A DNA stretch of 64,000 nt from assembly GCA_023412475.1 (NCBI GenBank), contig JAEYNR010000079.1:124001-188000 (forward strand), read 5' to 3'. The DNA is from Fibrobacterota bacterium. GTDB lineage: Bacteria; Fibrobacterota; Chitinivibrionia; Chitinivibrionales; Chitinispirillaceae. Positions within the stretch are counted from its first letter, which is position 1, and each line of letters starts with the position of its first letter. The notes below the pieces were generated by a model, which was given only the letters and a program-made list of their open reading frames with translations, had not been told where the DNA came from and did no database searches. This document shows positions 35,319-44,251 of the stretch, piece after piece. Made by a program: the position numbers and the translations under genes.

Positions 35319-36568
35319 TTTATGATAACTTCGTTAATCCTTATTTTTACCTAAATCGCAGGAATTAGGTTTTATAAAAATAGATAAAATAGCATAATGC
35401 CGGAATCCGATGGGCTGTTTTTGAATAAGAAAACAGATAAGATGAATCAAATTTCCTACTCTGAGGAGTTTGCTCTCTTAATCCGACAGTCCAGATAAAT
35501 GGACCAGACTCCTGGATTTCTGTTCATATTTTTATCCAACAAGATTTGAACAGGTTCATTTGAAGCTTTCGCTTGGCCTAATATGGTAATTATTCAACCA
35601 AGATACAAAAAAAGGTTTATAGAGGCGCCCTCGTCACACACGATTCTCTCCTTAAGGAGATTGTACCGATGATGCAGAATGCAGGTGACCGTAAAACCCT
35701 CAACAATGAAGATGTTTTCCATTTCGTTAGCATAAATATCGTTCTGATTGAAAAATGGTATTTGTACTGATAACTTTGGTCCGTAGAATAATACTTGACG
35801 CGATCTTCCTCAGGGTCTTTAAAAACGCTCTCGGAGGCAATAAATAGATTCGATATTGGACTTTTCAAATTCCCTTTAGTCATTTCGTTAATTTTGAATA
35901 GTGGCACTACAATTGCGCATATCTAAATTCAGGTAATAAAAGAAAAAAGGATTTGTTTTTATGTTTTGTATATTTTTTAAAATCAGTTTAAGGATGTTTA
36001 AATGAAGGCGATTCTTATTATTCCAGCAATGGATTATTATTCAAAAAAAATCTTAAAAATTTAATTTAAGGTAATTTTAAAGCGTTACTCTTAATATAGG
36101 GAACATTTAATTGCCGGAGTAAGATGAGTCCGGAAACTGTTTTTTTCACCAGCTAAAATAATAAAGATGACAGGAAAATTTATCACACAATAAACCAGAT
36201 TTTTATTCTTTTTAAAATACATTAAAAAAAAGCATTTGAAATTGTTAACGAACACTACTGATATGGTTGACGGGACTGTGAATGTTAAACGGTTTTTGTA
36301 TATCTTTATCTCAAGTTTTTACAATGAATTAAACCAGCTATTGTATTGATCAAAAGGTAGCATTCTGTCTTTTGATGGCAATATATTTTCATCAATACAT
36401 CATTCATTTTTTGCCTTTAGAGCTGCCAGACTTTTATTTTATCATTCAAACGGAGGTGTATTGATCAGGGTACTATCGTTAGAGATCATTATTGCGCCTT
36501 GAGAAAGCGTGAATTCAAAGACGACCCGGATCGGTTCTAAAAACCATAAACCTGGAATTGTTATCAAT
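35319..36568. other. Long gene-poor spacer
   Basis: 1250 bases, very AT-rich, without a convincing full-length gene. A 96-codon open frame on the - strand at 35617-35907 switches frame midway ('NQNDIYANEMENIFIVEGF' in another frame), like a decayed gene. A short + frame at 36002-36064 (20 residues, 'MKAILIIPAMDYYS...') follows an AAGGA site. A sigma-54-like site lies at 35902-35916. I cannot assign functions. Confidence 0.5.
35902..35916 (+). promoter_or_regulatory. Sigma-54-type promoter candidate
   Basis: TGGCAC, five bases (TACAA), then TTGC: the exact -24/-12 core. Transcription would run rightwards into the AT-rich spacer, where only short frames occur, about 0.65 kb before the M42 gene. 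By chance about 0.1 such match is expected in the window. Confidence 0.4.
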
Positions 36569-37657
36569 ATGAAAAATCCACTAAGCGACATTACCAGCCA
36601 AGTCTTATCGTTACCGACCGCGCCTTTCAAAGAAGATAGTGTGCGGGATTTTATTCTTGAATTCTGCAGTCAGCGCAAAATGGGTTTGCGTCACGATGAA
36701 TTCGGAAACTTAATAGTTTTCGCCAAAAGGAAGTATCCCACTGGTTCTCTGGCTTTCGTTGCCCAGATGGATCATCCCGGTTTTGTCATCGAAAAGAAGG
36801 CCACCAGAGGAAGCACTACTGCTCTTTTTTATGGTGGATGGGATCATCAGAAATTCAAAGCTGCACCAGTATCAATTTCCACAGACCAAGGCCCGGTCAA
36901 AGCTCAGGTCAGCGACTGGAGCAATGCTGCCAAAGACAAAACTAACAGAGCAACACTGAAGTTATCAGGTGATGTTAGTCCTGGTGATCTGGGGATGTGG
37001 GATATCGAACCAGTAAGAGAGGAAAACGGGCTTATTTATAGCAGAGCTTGCGATAATCTTATCGGTTGTGCTCTTATTCTCAACCTCATAGATAGTTTTG
37101 CCCGAAAGTCTCAACCATTGAGTTTCTATGCCGTTTTTACTGTGGCAAAAGAAGCAGGGCATACCGGGGCAAAATATGTATGCAGCAGTGAAATACTTCC
37201 TAAAAAAGTAATCCCAATCTCCGTAGACACAAGCAGCGCTCTCCCAGTAGCCCCTATCGGAGAAGGAGTTGTGGTGCGGGTGGGAGATTCACAATCCATA
37301 TTTACTCCAGAAATCACTCAGTTTCTTCTGGAAACCTCTCAGCAGATCCAGTCCAGAGACAAGGAATTCAAATTTCAGCGAAACCTTATGGATACCGGAA
37401 GATGCGAAGGCTCAATATTCTCCAGTTTCAATTACAGAACCGGCGCAATCAGTATCCCCATGGGTAATTATAATAATCAAAATTTTGAATCCGGAAAAAC
37501 AGATGCCGAATACGTATCTCTTTTCGATATGGAGTGCGCTGCAAAACTGATGAGTAAGCTGGTAGACTTTACTCCTAAGGCTTCTGCTATCGTTAAAAGA
37601 CCTCTTCCCCGATACAAAGAAGAAAAAGGTTCAATGGGACAGAAGTTTCTAGTCTAA
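36569..37657 (+). CDS. M42-family metallo-aminopeptidase
   Basis: 362 residues from ATG 36569 (GTG 36509 would add 20 residues with no family similarity). The family pattern is present: 'FVAQMDHPGFVI' (first metal His), 'RACDNLIGCALIL' (bridging Asp), 'FTVAKEAGHTGA' (the catalytic Glu of the usual E-E pair is K-E-A here) and 'ISVDTSSALP'. M42 enzymes are cytosolic, dodecameric, cobalt- or zinc-dependent aminopeptidases. The altered 'VAKEAG' stretch against the common 'VQEEVG' leaves one Glu in place, so activity is likely but not certain. It is convergent with the cupin gene. Confidence 0.85.
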   Translation: MKNPLSDITSQVLSLPTAPFKEDSVRDFILEFCSQRKMGLRHDEFGNLIVFAKRKYPTGSLAFVAQMDHPGFVIEKKATRGSTTALFYGGWDHQKFKAAPVSISTDQGPVKAQVSDWSNAAKDKTNRATLKLSGDVSPGDLGMWDIEPVREENGLIYSRACDNLIGCALILNLIDSFARKSQPLSFYAVFTVAKEAGHTGAKYVCSSEILPKKVIPISVDTSSALPVAPIGEGVVVRVGDSQSIFTPEITQFLLETSQQIQSRDKEFKFQRNLMDTGRCEGSIFSSFNYRTGAISIPMGNYNNQNFESGKTDAEYVSLFDMECAAKLMSKLVDFTPKASAIVKRPLPRYKEEKGSMGQKFLV

Positions 37658-37667
37658 AGAATAGGGG

Positions 37668-37976
37668 TCAGTAGATGTTTGGCTGAGGAACAAAAAAATT
37701 TAAGATTTCAAGCTGTTCGGTTGTGGATACTATCTGATACTTTTCACCAGCCTCAATGAGCAGCATTGTTCCTTTGCCAAGCCTTACTTCTTTACTTTCT
37801 ACCCTGGCCCATCCACAACCTGATATTATGTAAAACCACTGCTCAGATTTTATATCCTGTATGTCTTCATAGGTGCTCATCTCACCAGGAAAAAGTACCA
37901 TAACTGCAACCTGTGATCTTGTGGTCCCTGCAACTATCCGGAAATCACACTGTGGCTCAATTGTCAAATGCTGCAT
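37668..37976 (-). CDS. Small cupin-domain protein
   Basis: 102 residues with a single cupin barrel ('VMVLFPGEMSTYEDIQDIKSE' then 'YIISGCGWARVE', 'LGKGTMLLIEAGEKYQIV'). The usual G-x5-H-x-H metal motif is missing: no His sits in that segment, so it probably lacks a classical metal site and may be a binding or structural cupin. A GGAGG site precedes ATG 37976. Downstream of the M42 gene and convergent with it. Confidence 0.8.
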   Translation of the reverse strand: MQHLTIEPQCDFRIVAGTTRSQVAVMVLFPGEMSTYEDIQDIKSEQWFYIISGCGWARVESKEVRLGKGTMLLIEAGEKYQIVSTTEQLEILNFFVPQPNIY

Positions 37977-38206
37977 AGCGCCTCCTGCAATATAGAATTA
38001 CAAAAAGTGCAAATGATATGCCGATCAGTTGAATTTATAGCTGATTAATATTGAAAAAAAAACACACAGAGAATAAAACAGAATGAAGACAATGGAAGAA
38101 AGCAATAACTAAAGGTGTGCTGCTGCCTTTAAAATAAAATTACAGCAAACAAGCTCACCTTTGTTTCAGTGTAGCCAAATTTCCGAAGCTGCTCATGTTA
38201 GCGACC

Positions 38207-38346
38207 AGAGTCCGCGGTAGAAAACTTGAAGGACATTATACGTTCTATGTAGCCGTCTATACCCCTCTGGCTCTATCCAATGGCTTCTTATTGGTAACAC
38301 CTGGAAGAGTTGCAAAACAGATGCTCTACTCGTCAGTAAGTAATAA
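38207..38346 (+). repeat. Dispersed ~140-bp repeat, copy 2
   Basis: Partner of 547-690. Here the matching frame is fully open (38195-38458), reading 'RGRKLEGHYTFYVAV' and 'SNGFLLVTPGRVAKQ', but it runs into the lpd gene on the opposite strand and has no clear ribosome binding site. Confidence 0.6.
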
Positions 38347-38347
38347 A

Positions 38348-39736
38348 TTAAACATGAATAGCCCACCCTTGGGCTGCCCTGGCAGTCTCCATAACCCCCT
38401 CAGAAAGTGTAGGATGAGCATGAATCATCTCAGCAATGTCCTCAGGAAGCAGCTCTGATGACTTTGCCAGCAAAATTTCATGAATAAGCTCCGTTGCCTC
38501 TACCCCAATCGCATGCGCCCCCAGAATCTCCTTGGTATCAGGATCAAAAAGCAATTTGATAAATCCTTCCGAATTCTCAACCGCAACCGCTTTGCCGATT
38601 CCTTTGTAGGGAAATGACACAGCCTTGTAATTGATACCTGTCTTTTTAGCTTTTGCTTCAGTTAAACCAAAACTGCCAACCTGAGGTTCACAATATACCC
38701 CTGCTGGTATAGTGTTTAAATCTAGTTTTGCCGTAGTTGTTATGCCCGCAATATGTTCTGCCGCAATTTCACCCTCCTTGGAAGCAACATGGGCTAATAA
38801 CGGAGTAATGGTTACATCTCCAATAGCATAAACTCCGGAAACCGATGTCTCACCGTAATCCCCGGTCAAAACATATCCTTTCTCCGTTTTAATACCCACC
38901 TTTTCCAATCCAATTCCATCGGTATTGGGCACTCTGCCTGTAACCACAAGTACCTGATCAACGGCTAAAGAGAACTTTGATCCGCTACCATCCTCAAGGA
39001 AAACCTCAGCCCCATCTGAACTCTTATTCACAGAGGTTGCCTTGGTGGAGGTGTGGACCTTTATCCCGCGTTTTAAAAAAGATCGGCGTAAATGGTTGGA
39101 AACCTCCGCATCTTCTAATGGAAGTATCCGCTCCATCATTTCTACCAGATGAACTTGCACGCCAAAAGCATTCATGATATGTGCAAATTCTGCCCCAATG
39201 GCTCCTGCCCCTAAGATAAGAAGTTTTTCTGGAAGCTTTTGCACAGATAGAATACCTGTAGAAGAGAGCACTGTTTTTTCATCAAATTCAAATCCAGGTA
39301 AACTCCGGGGGCGAGAACCGGTAGCAATGATGATCGATTTTGCACTTATTAACCGCTGCCCATCAATAGCCAACTGGTGTGCTGATTGCAGCTCCGCAGT
39401 ACCGTTTATCACTGTGATTCCGTTTTTTTTCAGCAGATAACTCACACCCTTTGATAAGGTATCAGCGGCTTTTCTGGATGCAGAATAAACCCGGCTGTAA
39501 TCAAACTGAGACCTATCCACCTTTATACCCATTGCTTCAAGCCCGGAAATCGAACGGAAAATTTCTGCCTGATGAACCAGTGCTTTTGAAGGGATACATC
39601 CGATATTGAGGCACACCCCGCCGACTTTGTCTTTTTCAATTACAACAGTTTTCAGTTTCAGTTGTGTAGCACGAATTGCCGCCACATATCCGCCTGGTCC
39701 CGAACCGATTATAGCTACATCAAAATTCTCAGACAT
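38348..39736 (-). CDS. lpd: Dihydrolipoyl dehydrogenase (E3)
   Basis: 462 residues. It reoxidises dihydrolipoamide with NAD in the pyruvate dehydrogenase complex. FAD site 'IIGSGPGGYVAAIRA'; redox-active C42 and C47 ('GGVCLNIGCIPSK'); NAD site 'LILGAGAIGAEFAHIM'; interface motif 'IHAHPTLSEGVMETA' with the catalytic His. It is last in the operon, 38 bases from E2. Confidence 0.97.
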   Translation of the reverse strand: MSENFDVAIIGSGPGGYVAAIRATQLKLKTVVIEKDKVGGVCLNIGCIPSKALVHQAEIFRSISGLEAMGIKVDRSQFDYSRVYSASRKAADTLSKGVSYLLKKNGITVINGTAELQSAHQLAIDGQRLISAKSIIIATGSRPRSLPGFEFDEKTVLSSTGILSVQKLPEKLLILGAGAIGAEFAHIMNAFGVQVHLVEMMERILPLEDAEVSNHLRRSFLKRGIKVHTSTKATSVNKSSDGAEVFLEDGSGSKFSLAVDQVLVVTGRVPNTDGIGLEKVGIKTEKGYVLTGDYGETSVSGVYAIGDVTITPLLAHVASKEGEIAAEHIAGITTTAKLDLNTIPAGVYCEPQVGSFGLTEAKAKKTGINYKAVSFPYKGIGKAVAVENSEGFIKLLFDPDTKEILGAHAIGVEATELIHEILLAKSSELLPEDIAEMIHAHPTLSEGVMETARAAQGWAIHV

Positions 39737-39773
39737 CAGAAAATCCCTCCAGTGTAAAATCTGCTGAAAAGGT

Positions 39774-40988
39774 TTAATATAAAATAGTAATTGGATTTTC
39801 CATCATGTTTTTAAGATCCCTGGCAAATTCCGCAGCAACGGCCCCATCTATCACACGATGATCACATGAAAGAGTCATCATCATAGAGTTCTGCTTTCTG
39901 TATTCTCCTTCATCCGAAATTATCTGCTCTTCGAATATTTCTCCCAAGGCAAGGATTGCGGATTCTGGTGGATTAATTATGGCAGTAAACTGACGTACTC
40001 CGTAAGAGCCAAGATTACTGATAGTGAACGAGCCACCTGTGTATTCCTGCCAGGAGAGCTTGGCTTTACGGGCCCGCTCCACCAGATCATTGAGCTCCTG
40101 GTTGATAGTTACTATGCCCTTATTGGCACAATCTCTCACGACCGGGGTAATTAACCCCTCCTTCTGAGCTACCGCCAAACCGATATCGATTGAATTATGC
40201 CGTGTGATGAAATCGTCTGACCAGCTTGAGTTGACCACAGGATTTCTGACTAGGGCTTCAGCTACCAGTTTAACAAAAAATGCGTTAAAGGAAACTTTGT
40301 CTTTTAACCTGCTGTTGAGCGATTTTCTGGAATTCATCAGGTGATCCATTTTTACAACAACAGTTACATAGTATTGTGGTGCAGAAAACATCGACTGAGA
40401 CATTCTCTGAGCTATTATCCTTCGCTTCTCAGAAATAGCGATTTTTTGGTCACCTTGTCCGGTAATTTGGGCTTCTACGGTTTTTCCTTTTTTAATCGTC
40501 CGCTCTATATCCTCTTTTATGATCCTGCCTCCAGGACCACTGCCCTCGACTGACTGGAGATCGACCCCGGATTCTCTGGCTAGCTGCCGAGCAAGCGGCG
40601 AGGCTCTGACCCCTGAAGGGACATGCTCCTGGGGCGATGGTGGAGGGATTTTATTTTGTTTATTTGCTTCTTTCTCAGGAGCTTTTTCCCGATATTGTTG
40701 CTTTTCAACCGCAGGAGCAGCCTGCTCAACCAGTCCGGAAATATCCTCACCGTCTTTACCGGCAATACCGATCATCTCTCCCACCTTAACCTGGGAACCT
40801 TCCCCACTGGTTATCTTTAAAAGTGTTCCCTCTACGGTGGATTCATAATCCATGGTTGCCTTGTCAGTTTCTACTTCACAAAGTACATCACCGGTGGAGA
40901 TATTATCCCCCTCCTTTTTAAGCCATTTAACGATGGTTCCTGTTTCCATTGTAGGTGATAAAGCTAGCATAACTATTTTTTCAGCCAT
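39774..40988 (-). CDS. pdhC: Dihydrolipoamide acetyltransferase (E2)
   Basis: 404 residues. One lipoyl domain with Lys43 in 'ETDKATMDYES', a flexible Gln/Lys/Pro linker, a peripheral-subunit-binding domain ('SPLARQLARESGVDLQSVEGSG', about 130-165), and the catalytic domain with C375-D-H377-R-x3-D381-G near the C-terminus. It forms the core of the complex. Intergenic distances are 15 bases to the E1-beta gene and 37 to lpd. Confidence 0.95.
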   Translation of the reverse strand: MAEKIVMLALSPTMETGTIVKWLKKEGDNISTGDVLCEVETDKATMDYESTVEGTLLKITSGEGSQVKVGEMIGIAGKDGEDISGLVEQAAPAVEKQQYREKAPEKEANKQNKIPPPSPQEHVPSGVRASPLARQLARESGVDLQSVEGSGPGGRIIKEDIERTIKKGKTVEAQITGQGDQKIAISEKRRIIAQRMSQSMFSAPQYYVTVVVKMDHLMNSRKSLNSRLKDKVSFNAFFVKLVAEALVRNPVVNSSWSDDFITRHNSIDIGLAVAQKEGLITPVVRDCANKGIVTINQELNDLVERARKAKLSWQEYTGGSFTISNLGSYGVRQFTAIINPPESAILALGEIFEEQIISDEGEYRKQNSMMMTLSCDHRVIDGAVAAEFARDLKNMMENPITILY

Positions 40989-41003
40989 TATTTTTAACCC
41001 CCT

Positions 41004-41984
41004 TCAGGTTCGATAGCTGACCTGCTTCACAGCATCGATAATCTTTTTTACAGATGGTTGAGCTGCCAGTTCCAGGTGATGATTATAAGGCATGGGCACA
41101 TCTTCAGAACTCACAAGCAACACAGGAGCATCCAGATAATCAAAACAATTACGGGAAACCAAATAAGCGACATGGGAGCCCACGCTGGCAAAAGGCCAGG
41201 CCTCATCAACTATCACACAACGGTTGGTTTTTTTAACAGAATTATAGATAGTAGTCTCATCTAAAGGTTTAAGACTTCTCAAATCGATGATTTCTGCATC
41301 TATCCCCTCTTTATCCAGCTCAACAGAAGCATCCATTAAAAGCTTTACCGGTTTAGAAAAACTGATAAGAGTAACATCTGTACCTCTGCGCTTTATTTTT
41401 GCTTCTGCAAAGGGAATAATGTATTCGGTTTCCGGCACTTCACCTTTCCAGCCATACATAAGTTCAGACTCCAGAAACACTACTGGATTATTATCACGAA
41501 TAGCAGTTTTAAGCATACCTTTGGCATCATAGGCCGAAGACGGAGCCATAACTTTGAGCCCCGGACAATGACAAAAGATAGATTGAAGAGCTTGTGAATG
41601 CTGAGAACCCAGATACTCTGCCGGGCCATTTGGTCCCCTGAATACTACAGGTACATTTAACTGTCCACCTGACATGTAAAGCATTTTGGCAGCATTATTG
41701 TAGACCTGGTCCATTGCCTGAAGAGAAAAGTTTACTGTCATCCATTCCACAACCGGCCGCAAACCCACTAAGGCCGCGCCGATACCTACACCGGTAAATC
41801 CCTCTTCGGAGATAGGAGTATCAATGACCCGATCGGAGCCGAATTTATCGAGCAGATTCACACTCACCTTATATGCTCCACTGTACTCAGCAACCTCCTC
41901 TCCTATAAGGATTACATTCTCATCGCGGTCCATTTCCTCTTCGAGGGCCTGCCTCAGAGCTTCACGAACTGTTATGACTGGCAT
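41004..41984 (-). CDS. pdhB: Pyruvate dehydrogenase E1 component, beta subunit
   Basis: 326 residues of the E1-beta/transketolase pyrimidine-binding type ('LIGEEVAEYSGAYKVS', 'ISEEGFTGVGIGAAL', 'FRGPNGPAEYLGSQHSQ', 'CVIVDEAWPFASVGSHV'). With E1 alpha it binds thiamine diphosphate. It lies 48 bases after pdhA in the operon. The substrate could also be a branched-chain oxoacid or acetoin, since these E1 subunits are hard to tell apart; the motifs look most like pyruvate/acetoin enzymes. Confidence 0.93.
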   Translation of the reverse strand: MPVITVREALRQALEEEMDRDENVILIGEEVAEYSGAYKVSVNLLDKFGSDRVIDTPISEEGFTGVGIGAALVGLRPVVEWMTVNFSLQAMDQVYNNAAKMLYMSGGQLNVPVVFRGPNGPAEYLGSQHSQALQSIFCHCPGLKVMAPSSAYDAKGMLKTAIRDNNPVVFLESELMYGWKGEVPETEYIIPFAEAKIKRRGTDVTLISFSKPVKLLMDASVELDKEGIDAEIIDLRSLKPLDETTIYNSVKKTNRCVIVDEAWPFASVGSHVAYLVSRNCFDYLDAPVLLVSSEDVPMPYNHHLELAAQPSVKKIIDAVKQVSYRT

Positions 41985-42032
41985 ACTCTTTTTCCTCCTG
42001 AGGATATCCCATGGCCAGATTCGACCGTTTGG

Positions 42033-43013
42033 TTAAGCATACACATCTTCGTATAAAGATTTTAATGCCGGCTCTTCACTTTTATCTGCAAATTTTACTG
42101 CATCATCGCACAGCTTTTTTATGCGAAGGTCAAGAGCCTCAAATTGCTCTTCGGTCATTTGATTATTATTAATCATTCTTGTTTTTAGAAGCAAAAGAGG
42201 ATCCTGCTCTCTATAAGCTTTCAGCTCATCACGTGTACGGTATCTGGCCGGATCACTCATGGAATGCCCTTTATATCTGTAGGTGCGTATCTCTAGAAAC
42301 CCGGGAGCGTTATCTTTTCTTATCTGATCCACCTGCTCTGAGACTGTTTCATATACCTCCAGAACATCCATTCCATTAACCTGCTTTCCCTCTATCCCAT
42401 AAGAGCTGCCCATAATGGTAAAATCGGTGACCGCACTGACCCGACGAAAATCGGTTCCCATTCCATATTGGTTATTTTCGCATATATAAAGTATAGGAAG
42501 TTTCCAGATTTGAGCCATATTCAGACTTTCATGGAATGAGCCCTGATGAATCGCGCCATCCCCAAAAAAACATAAAACCACACCGCTTTCTTTTTTTAAC
42601 CGTATTTTTAAAGCCACACCTGTGGCTACCGGGATATGTGCACCCACAATCCCGTTTCCTCCCAGAAAATGAAGCGAAGTGTCGAAAAAGTGCATTGAAC
42701 CGCCTTTGCCTCTGGAACAGCCGCTTTCTTTGCCAAATAATTCCGCCATTAGAATCCCTGGTTTCATCCCACAGGCAAGTGCGATCCCATGGTCACGATA
42801 CGCGGTCAGAACATAATCTCTGGACAGGTCCACAGCGCTTATCGAACCTACTCCGGAAGCTTCCTGACCGATGTAAAGATGGCAGAAACCGCCGATCTTC
42901 TGTAGCCCATACATCTGTGCGGATTTCTCTTCAAAACGACGAATAAGCAGCATTTTTTCCAGAAGTCCGTTAAGGAACTCTTTACTGTACAGAGGGATGT
43001 CCTTTGTTTCCAT
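42033..43013 (-). CDS. pdhA: Pyruvate dehydrogenase E1 component, alpha subunit
   Basis: 326 residues. The thiamine diphosphate motif starts 'GDGAIHQGSFHESLNMA' and ends 'CENNQYGMGT', with 'MGSSYGIEGKQVNGMD' and the phosphorylation-loop-like 'YRYKGHSMSDPARYR'. It forms E1 with the beta subunit and decarboxylates pyruvate. It starts only 2 bases after the preceding PNPOx-like gene, with an AGGA site inside that gene's end. Confidence 0.95.
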   Translation of the reverse strand: METKDIPLYSKEFLNGLLEKMLLIRRFEEKSAQMYGLQKIGGFCHLYIGQEASGVGSISAVDLSRDYVLTAYRDHGIALACGMKPGILMAELFGKESGCSRGKGGSMHFFDTSLHFLGGNGIVGAHIPVATGVALKIRLKKESGVVLCFFGDGAIHQGSFHESLNMAQIWKLPILYICENNQYGMGTDFRRVSAVTDFTIMGSSYGIEGKQVNGMDVLEVYETVSEQVDQIRKDNAPGFLEIRTYRYKGHSMSDPARYRTRDELKAYREQDPLLLLKTRMINNNQMTEEQFEALDLRIKKLCDDAVKFADKSEEPALKSLYEDVYA

Positions 43014-43015
43014 AG

Positions 43016-43465
43016 TCAGTCCTCGCCACTGAAATCAACGGTTTCTCTACTACCCTTCTGGGGGAGGTAAAGTGTTGCCTTTTCGATAACCAGCTCCAGA
43101 ACGATAAGCTCATTTTCGGGTTGGTTCAAGTTCCAGAAAGTGTGAAGGTGTCTTCCTATACACTCTAGTGTTTCTGTACGGATTGATGGGTTGTTGAGGA
43201 GATTAATTTTGCCCCGGATATTAATGATTTTGTCCAGTGCACGGGATTGAACCATAATTTCGGCATTGGGATTATTTTGGATCTGCTCAATTTTTGAAAG
43301 ATTACCGGCGCTGATCATAAAGACGGTTCCAGATCTTTCATGAATACAGCCAGGAGTCATCCAACGAAGGTGAGGGGTGTCACTGGCATCGACAGTCGCC
43401 AGAACTGCTGTTCTGTTTTCGTCTATTATTGTATCGATAAGACCCATGATTTCATGCTTTTTCAT
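43016..43465 (-). CDS. Pyridoxamine 5'-phosphate oxidase-like FMN-binding protein
   Basis: 149 residues with the split-barrel pattern of general stress protein 26 ('LATVDASDTPHLRWM', 'IQNNPNAEIMVQSR', 'IRGKINLLNNPSI'). It likely binds FMN or F420-type cofactors, with unknown substrate. It leads the pyruvate dehydrogenase operon with a 2-base gap, so it is cotranscribed. Confidence 0.8.
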   Translation of the reverse strand: MKKHEIMGLIDTIIDENRTAVLATVDASDTPHLRWMTPGCIHERSGTVFMISAGNLSKIEQIQNNPNAEIMVQSRALDKIINIRGKINLLNNPSIRTETLECIGRHLHTFWNLNQPENELIVLELVIEKATLYLPQKGSRETVDFSGED

Positions 43466-43541
43466 TATTACCCCAGGTATATTGGATACAAGTAACTTCG
43501 GATAAGCTTTAATCGCAAAAACCAGACCGCATCAAAAATGC

Positions 43542-43738
43542 ATAAGCACGAAATCAGAAACACGAAACTCGGGCATTAGAACAGGAAATTAATAAGAGGA
43601 CTCACGGATAAATTTTTAGTTACTTGAAAACACTCGTATTCTACTGCTTAGGATTGCGAGTTGGACTTTTTTCTCTTTGAATATTATCAGACTAACAGCT
43701 AATAGTTTTTTTTCGATCAGATGCTGAGTAGTAAATTT
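43542..43738 (+). repeat. AT-rich dispersed element, copy 3 (long)
   Basis: Contains both halves of the element: 'AAGCACGAAATCAG...AACAGGAAATTAATAAGAGGA', then 'AGTTACTTGAAAACACTCGTATT', then an eroded 'GGATTGCGAGTTGGACTTTTTTCTC' section, ending near 'TGAGTAGTAAATT'. It matches 13037-13292. It fills most of the spacer between the pyruvate dehydrogenase operon and the ferredoxin terminator. Confidence 0.6.
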
Positions 43739-43781
43739 AAAAAACTAATTGATCAGGATAGGAGGAGAACATTGAGGGAGG

Positions 43782-43810
43782 AAAAAAAGCTCCTCCTTTA
43801 AAGGAGGAGC
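43782..43810 (-). terminator. Terminator of the ferredoxin gene
   Basis: A perfect 10-bp stem GCTCCTCCTT/AAGGAGGAGC with a TA loop, followed on the - strand by seven T residues. Confidence 0.92.
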
Positions 43811-43825
43811 AAAAATGCAATTTGC

Positions 43826-43996
43826 CTATTCAGCAGAAATTGCCTCTGCGGGGCAGGATTCAGCGCAAGCACCGCAATCGGTGCATTTTGCTGCATCAAT
43901 AACGTAGATGGGATCTCCCTCGCTGATCGCTTCCACCGGGCACTCCGGGAGACAGGTTCCGCAAGCAAGGCAAGCATCACTAATTTTGTGGGCCAT
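43826..43996 (-). CDS. 2[4Fe-4S] bacterial ferredoxin
   Basis: 56 residues. Two clusters bind through C9/C12/C15/C19 and C38/C41/C44/C48 ('CLACGTCLPECP' and 'CTDCGACAESCP'). It carries low-potential electrons in the cytosol, for instance for the BadF-type activase or hydrogenases. AAAGGAG precedes ATG 43996, and a strong terminator follows, so it is a monocistronic unit. The neighbouring frame on the same strand is a shadow. Confidence 0.97.
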   Translation of the reverse strand: MAHKISDACLACGTCLPECPVEAISEGDPIYVIDAAKCTDCGACAESCPAEAISAE

Positions 43997-44251
43997 AATA
44001 AAACTCCTTTGTTGATGTTTATTTCATAGTCGAGGGGCACGACCTGATATCAAATTGGTTGAATAATATATATCTATCCGCCTGTTTTGAAAAAAAGATT
44101 TTTTCTCTGCTATACAGAATTCAGCGTTTGCCTTTTATTATTTTTTTTGCATAAAAAACCCGGGCCGATCCCTTTCCATTCTTTATTTCAAGTTTGATTG
44201 CGAATTAGAAACCCCATTATTGGGTGTTTATACATATATAAAAGGAAAACT

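Noticed and set aside
35809..35828. 20-base exact match to 46589-46608 inside the P-type ATPase gene
   Set aside because: The flanks do not align, so it may be coincidence or a tiny gene-conversion trace; there is no further support.
38207..38346. Possible c-di-GMP or similar riboswitch in the ~140-bp repeat
   Set aside because: No riboswitch consensus core could be identified, and the flanking genes are not positioned as targets (the repeat lies at the 3' ends of convergent genes in copy 1).
43798..44040. 80-codon - strand frame overlapping the ferredoxin
   Set aside because: It is a shadow of the ferredoxin in another frame. The Cys-cluster frame at 43826-43996 is the real gene.
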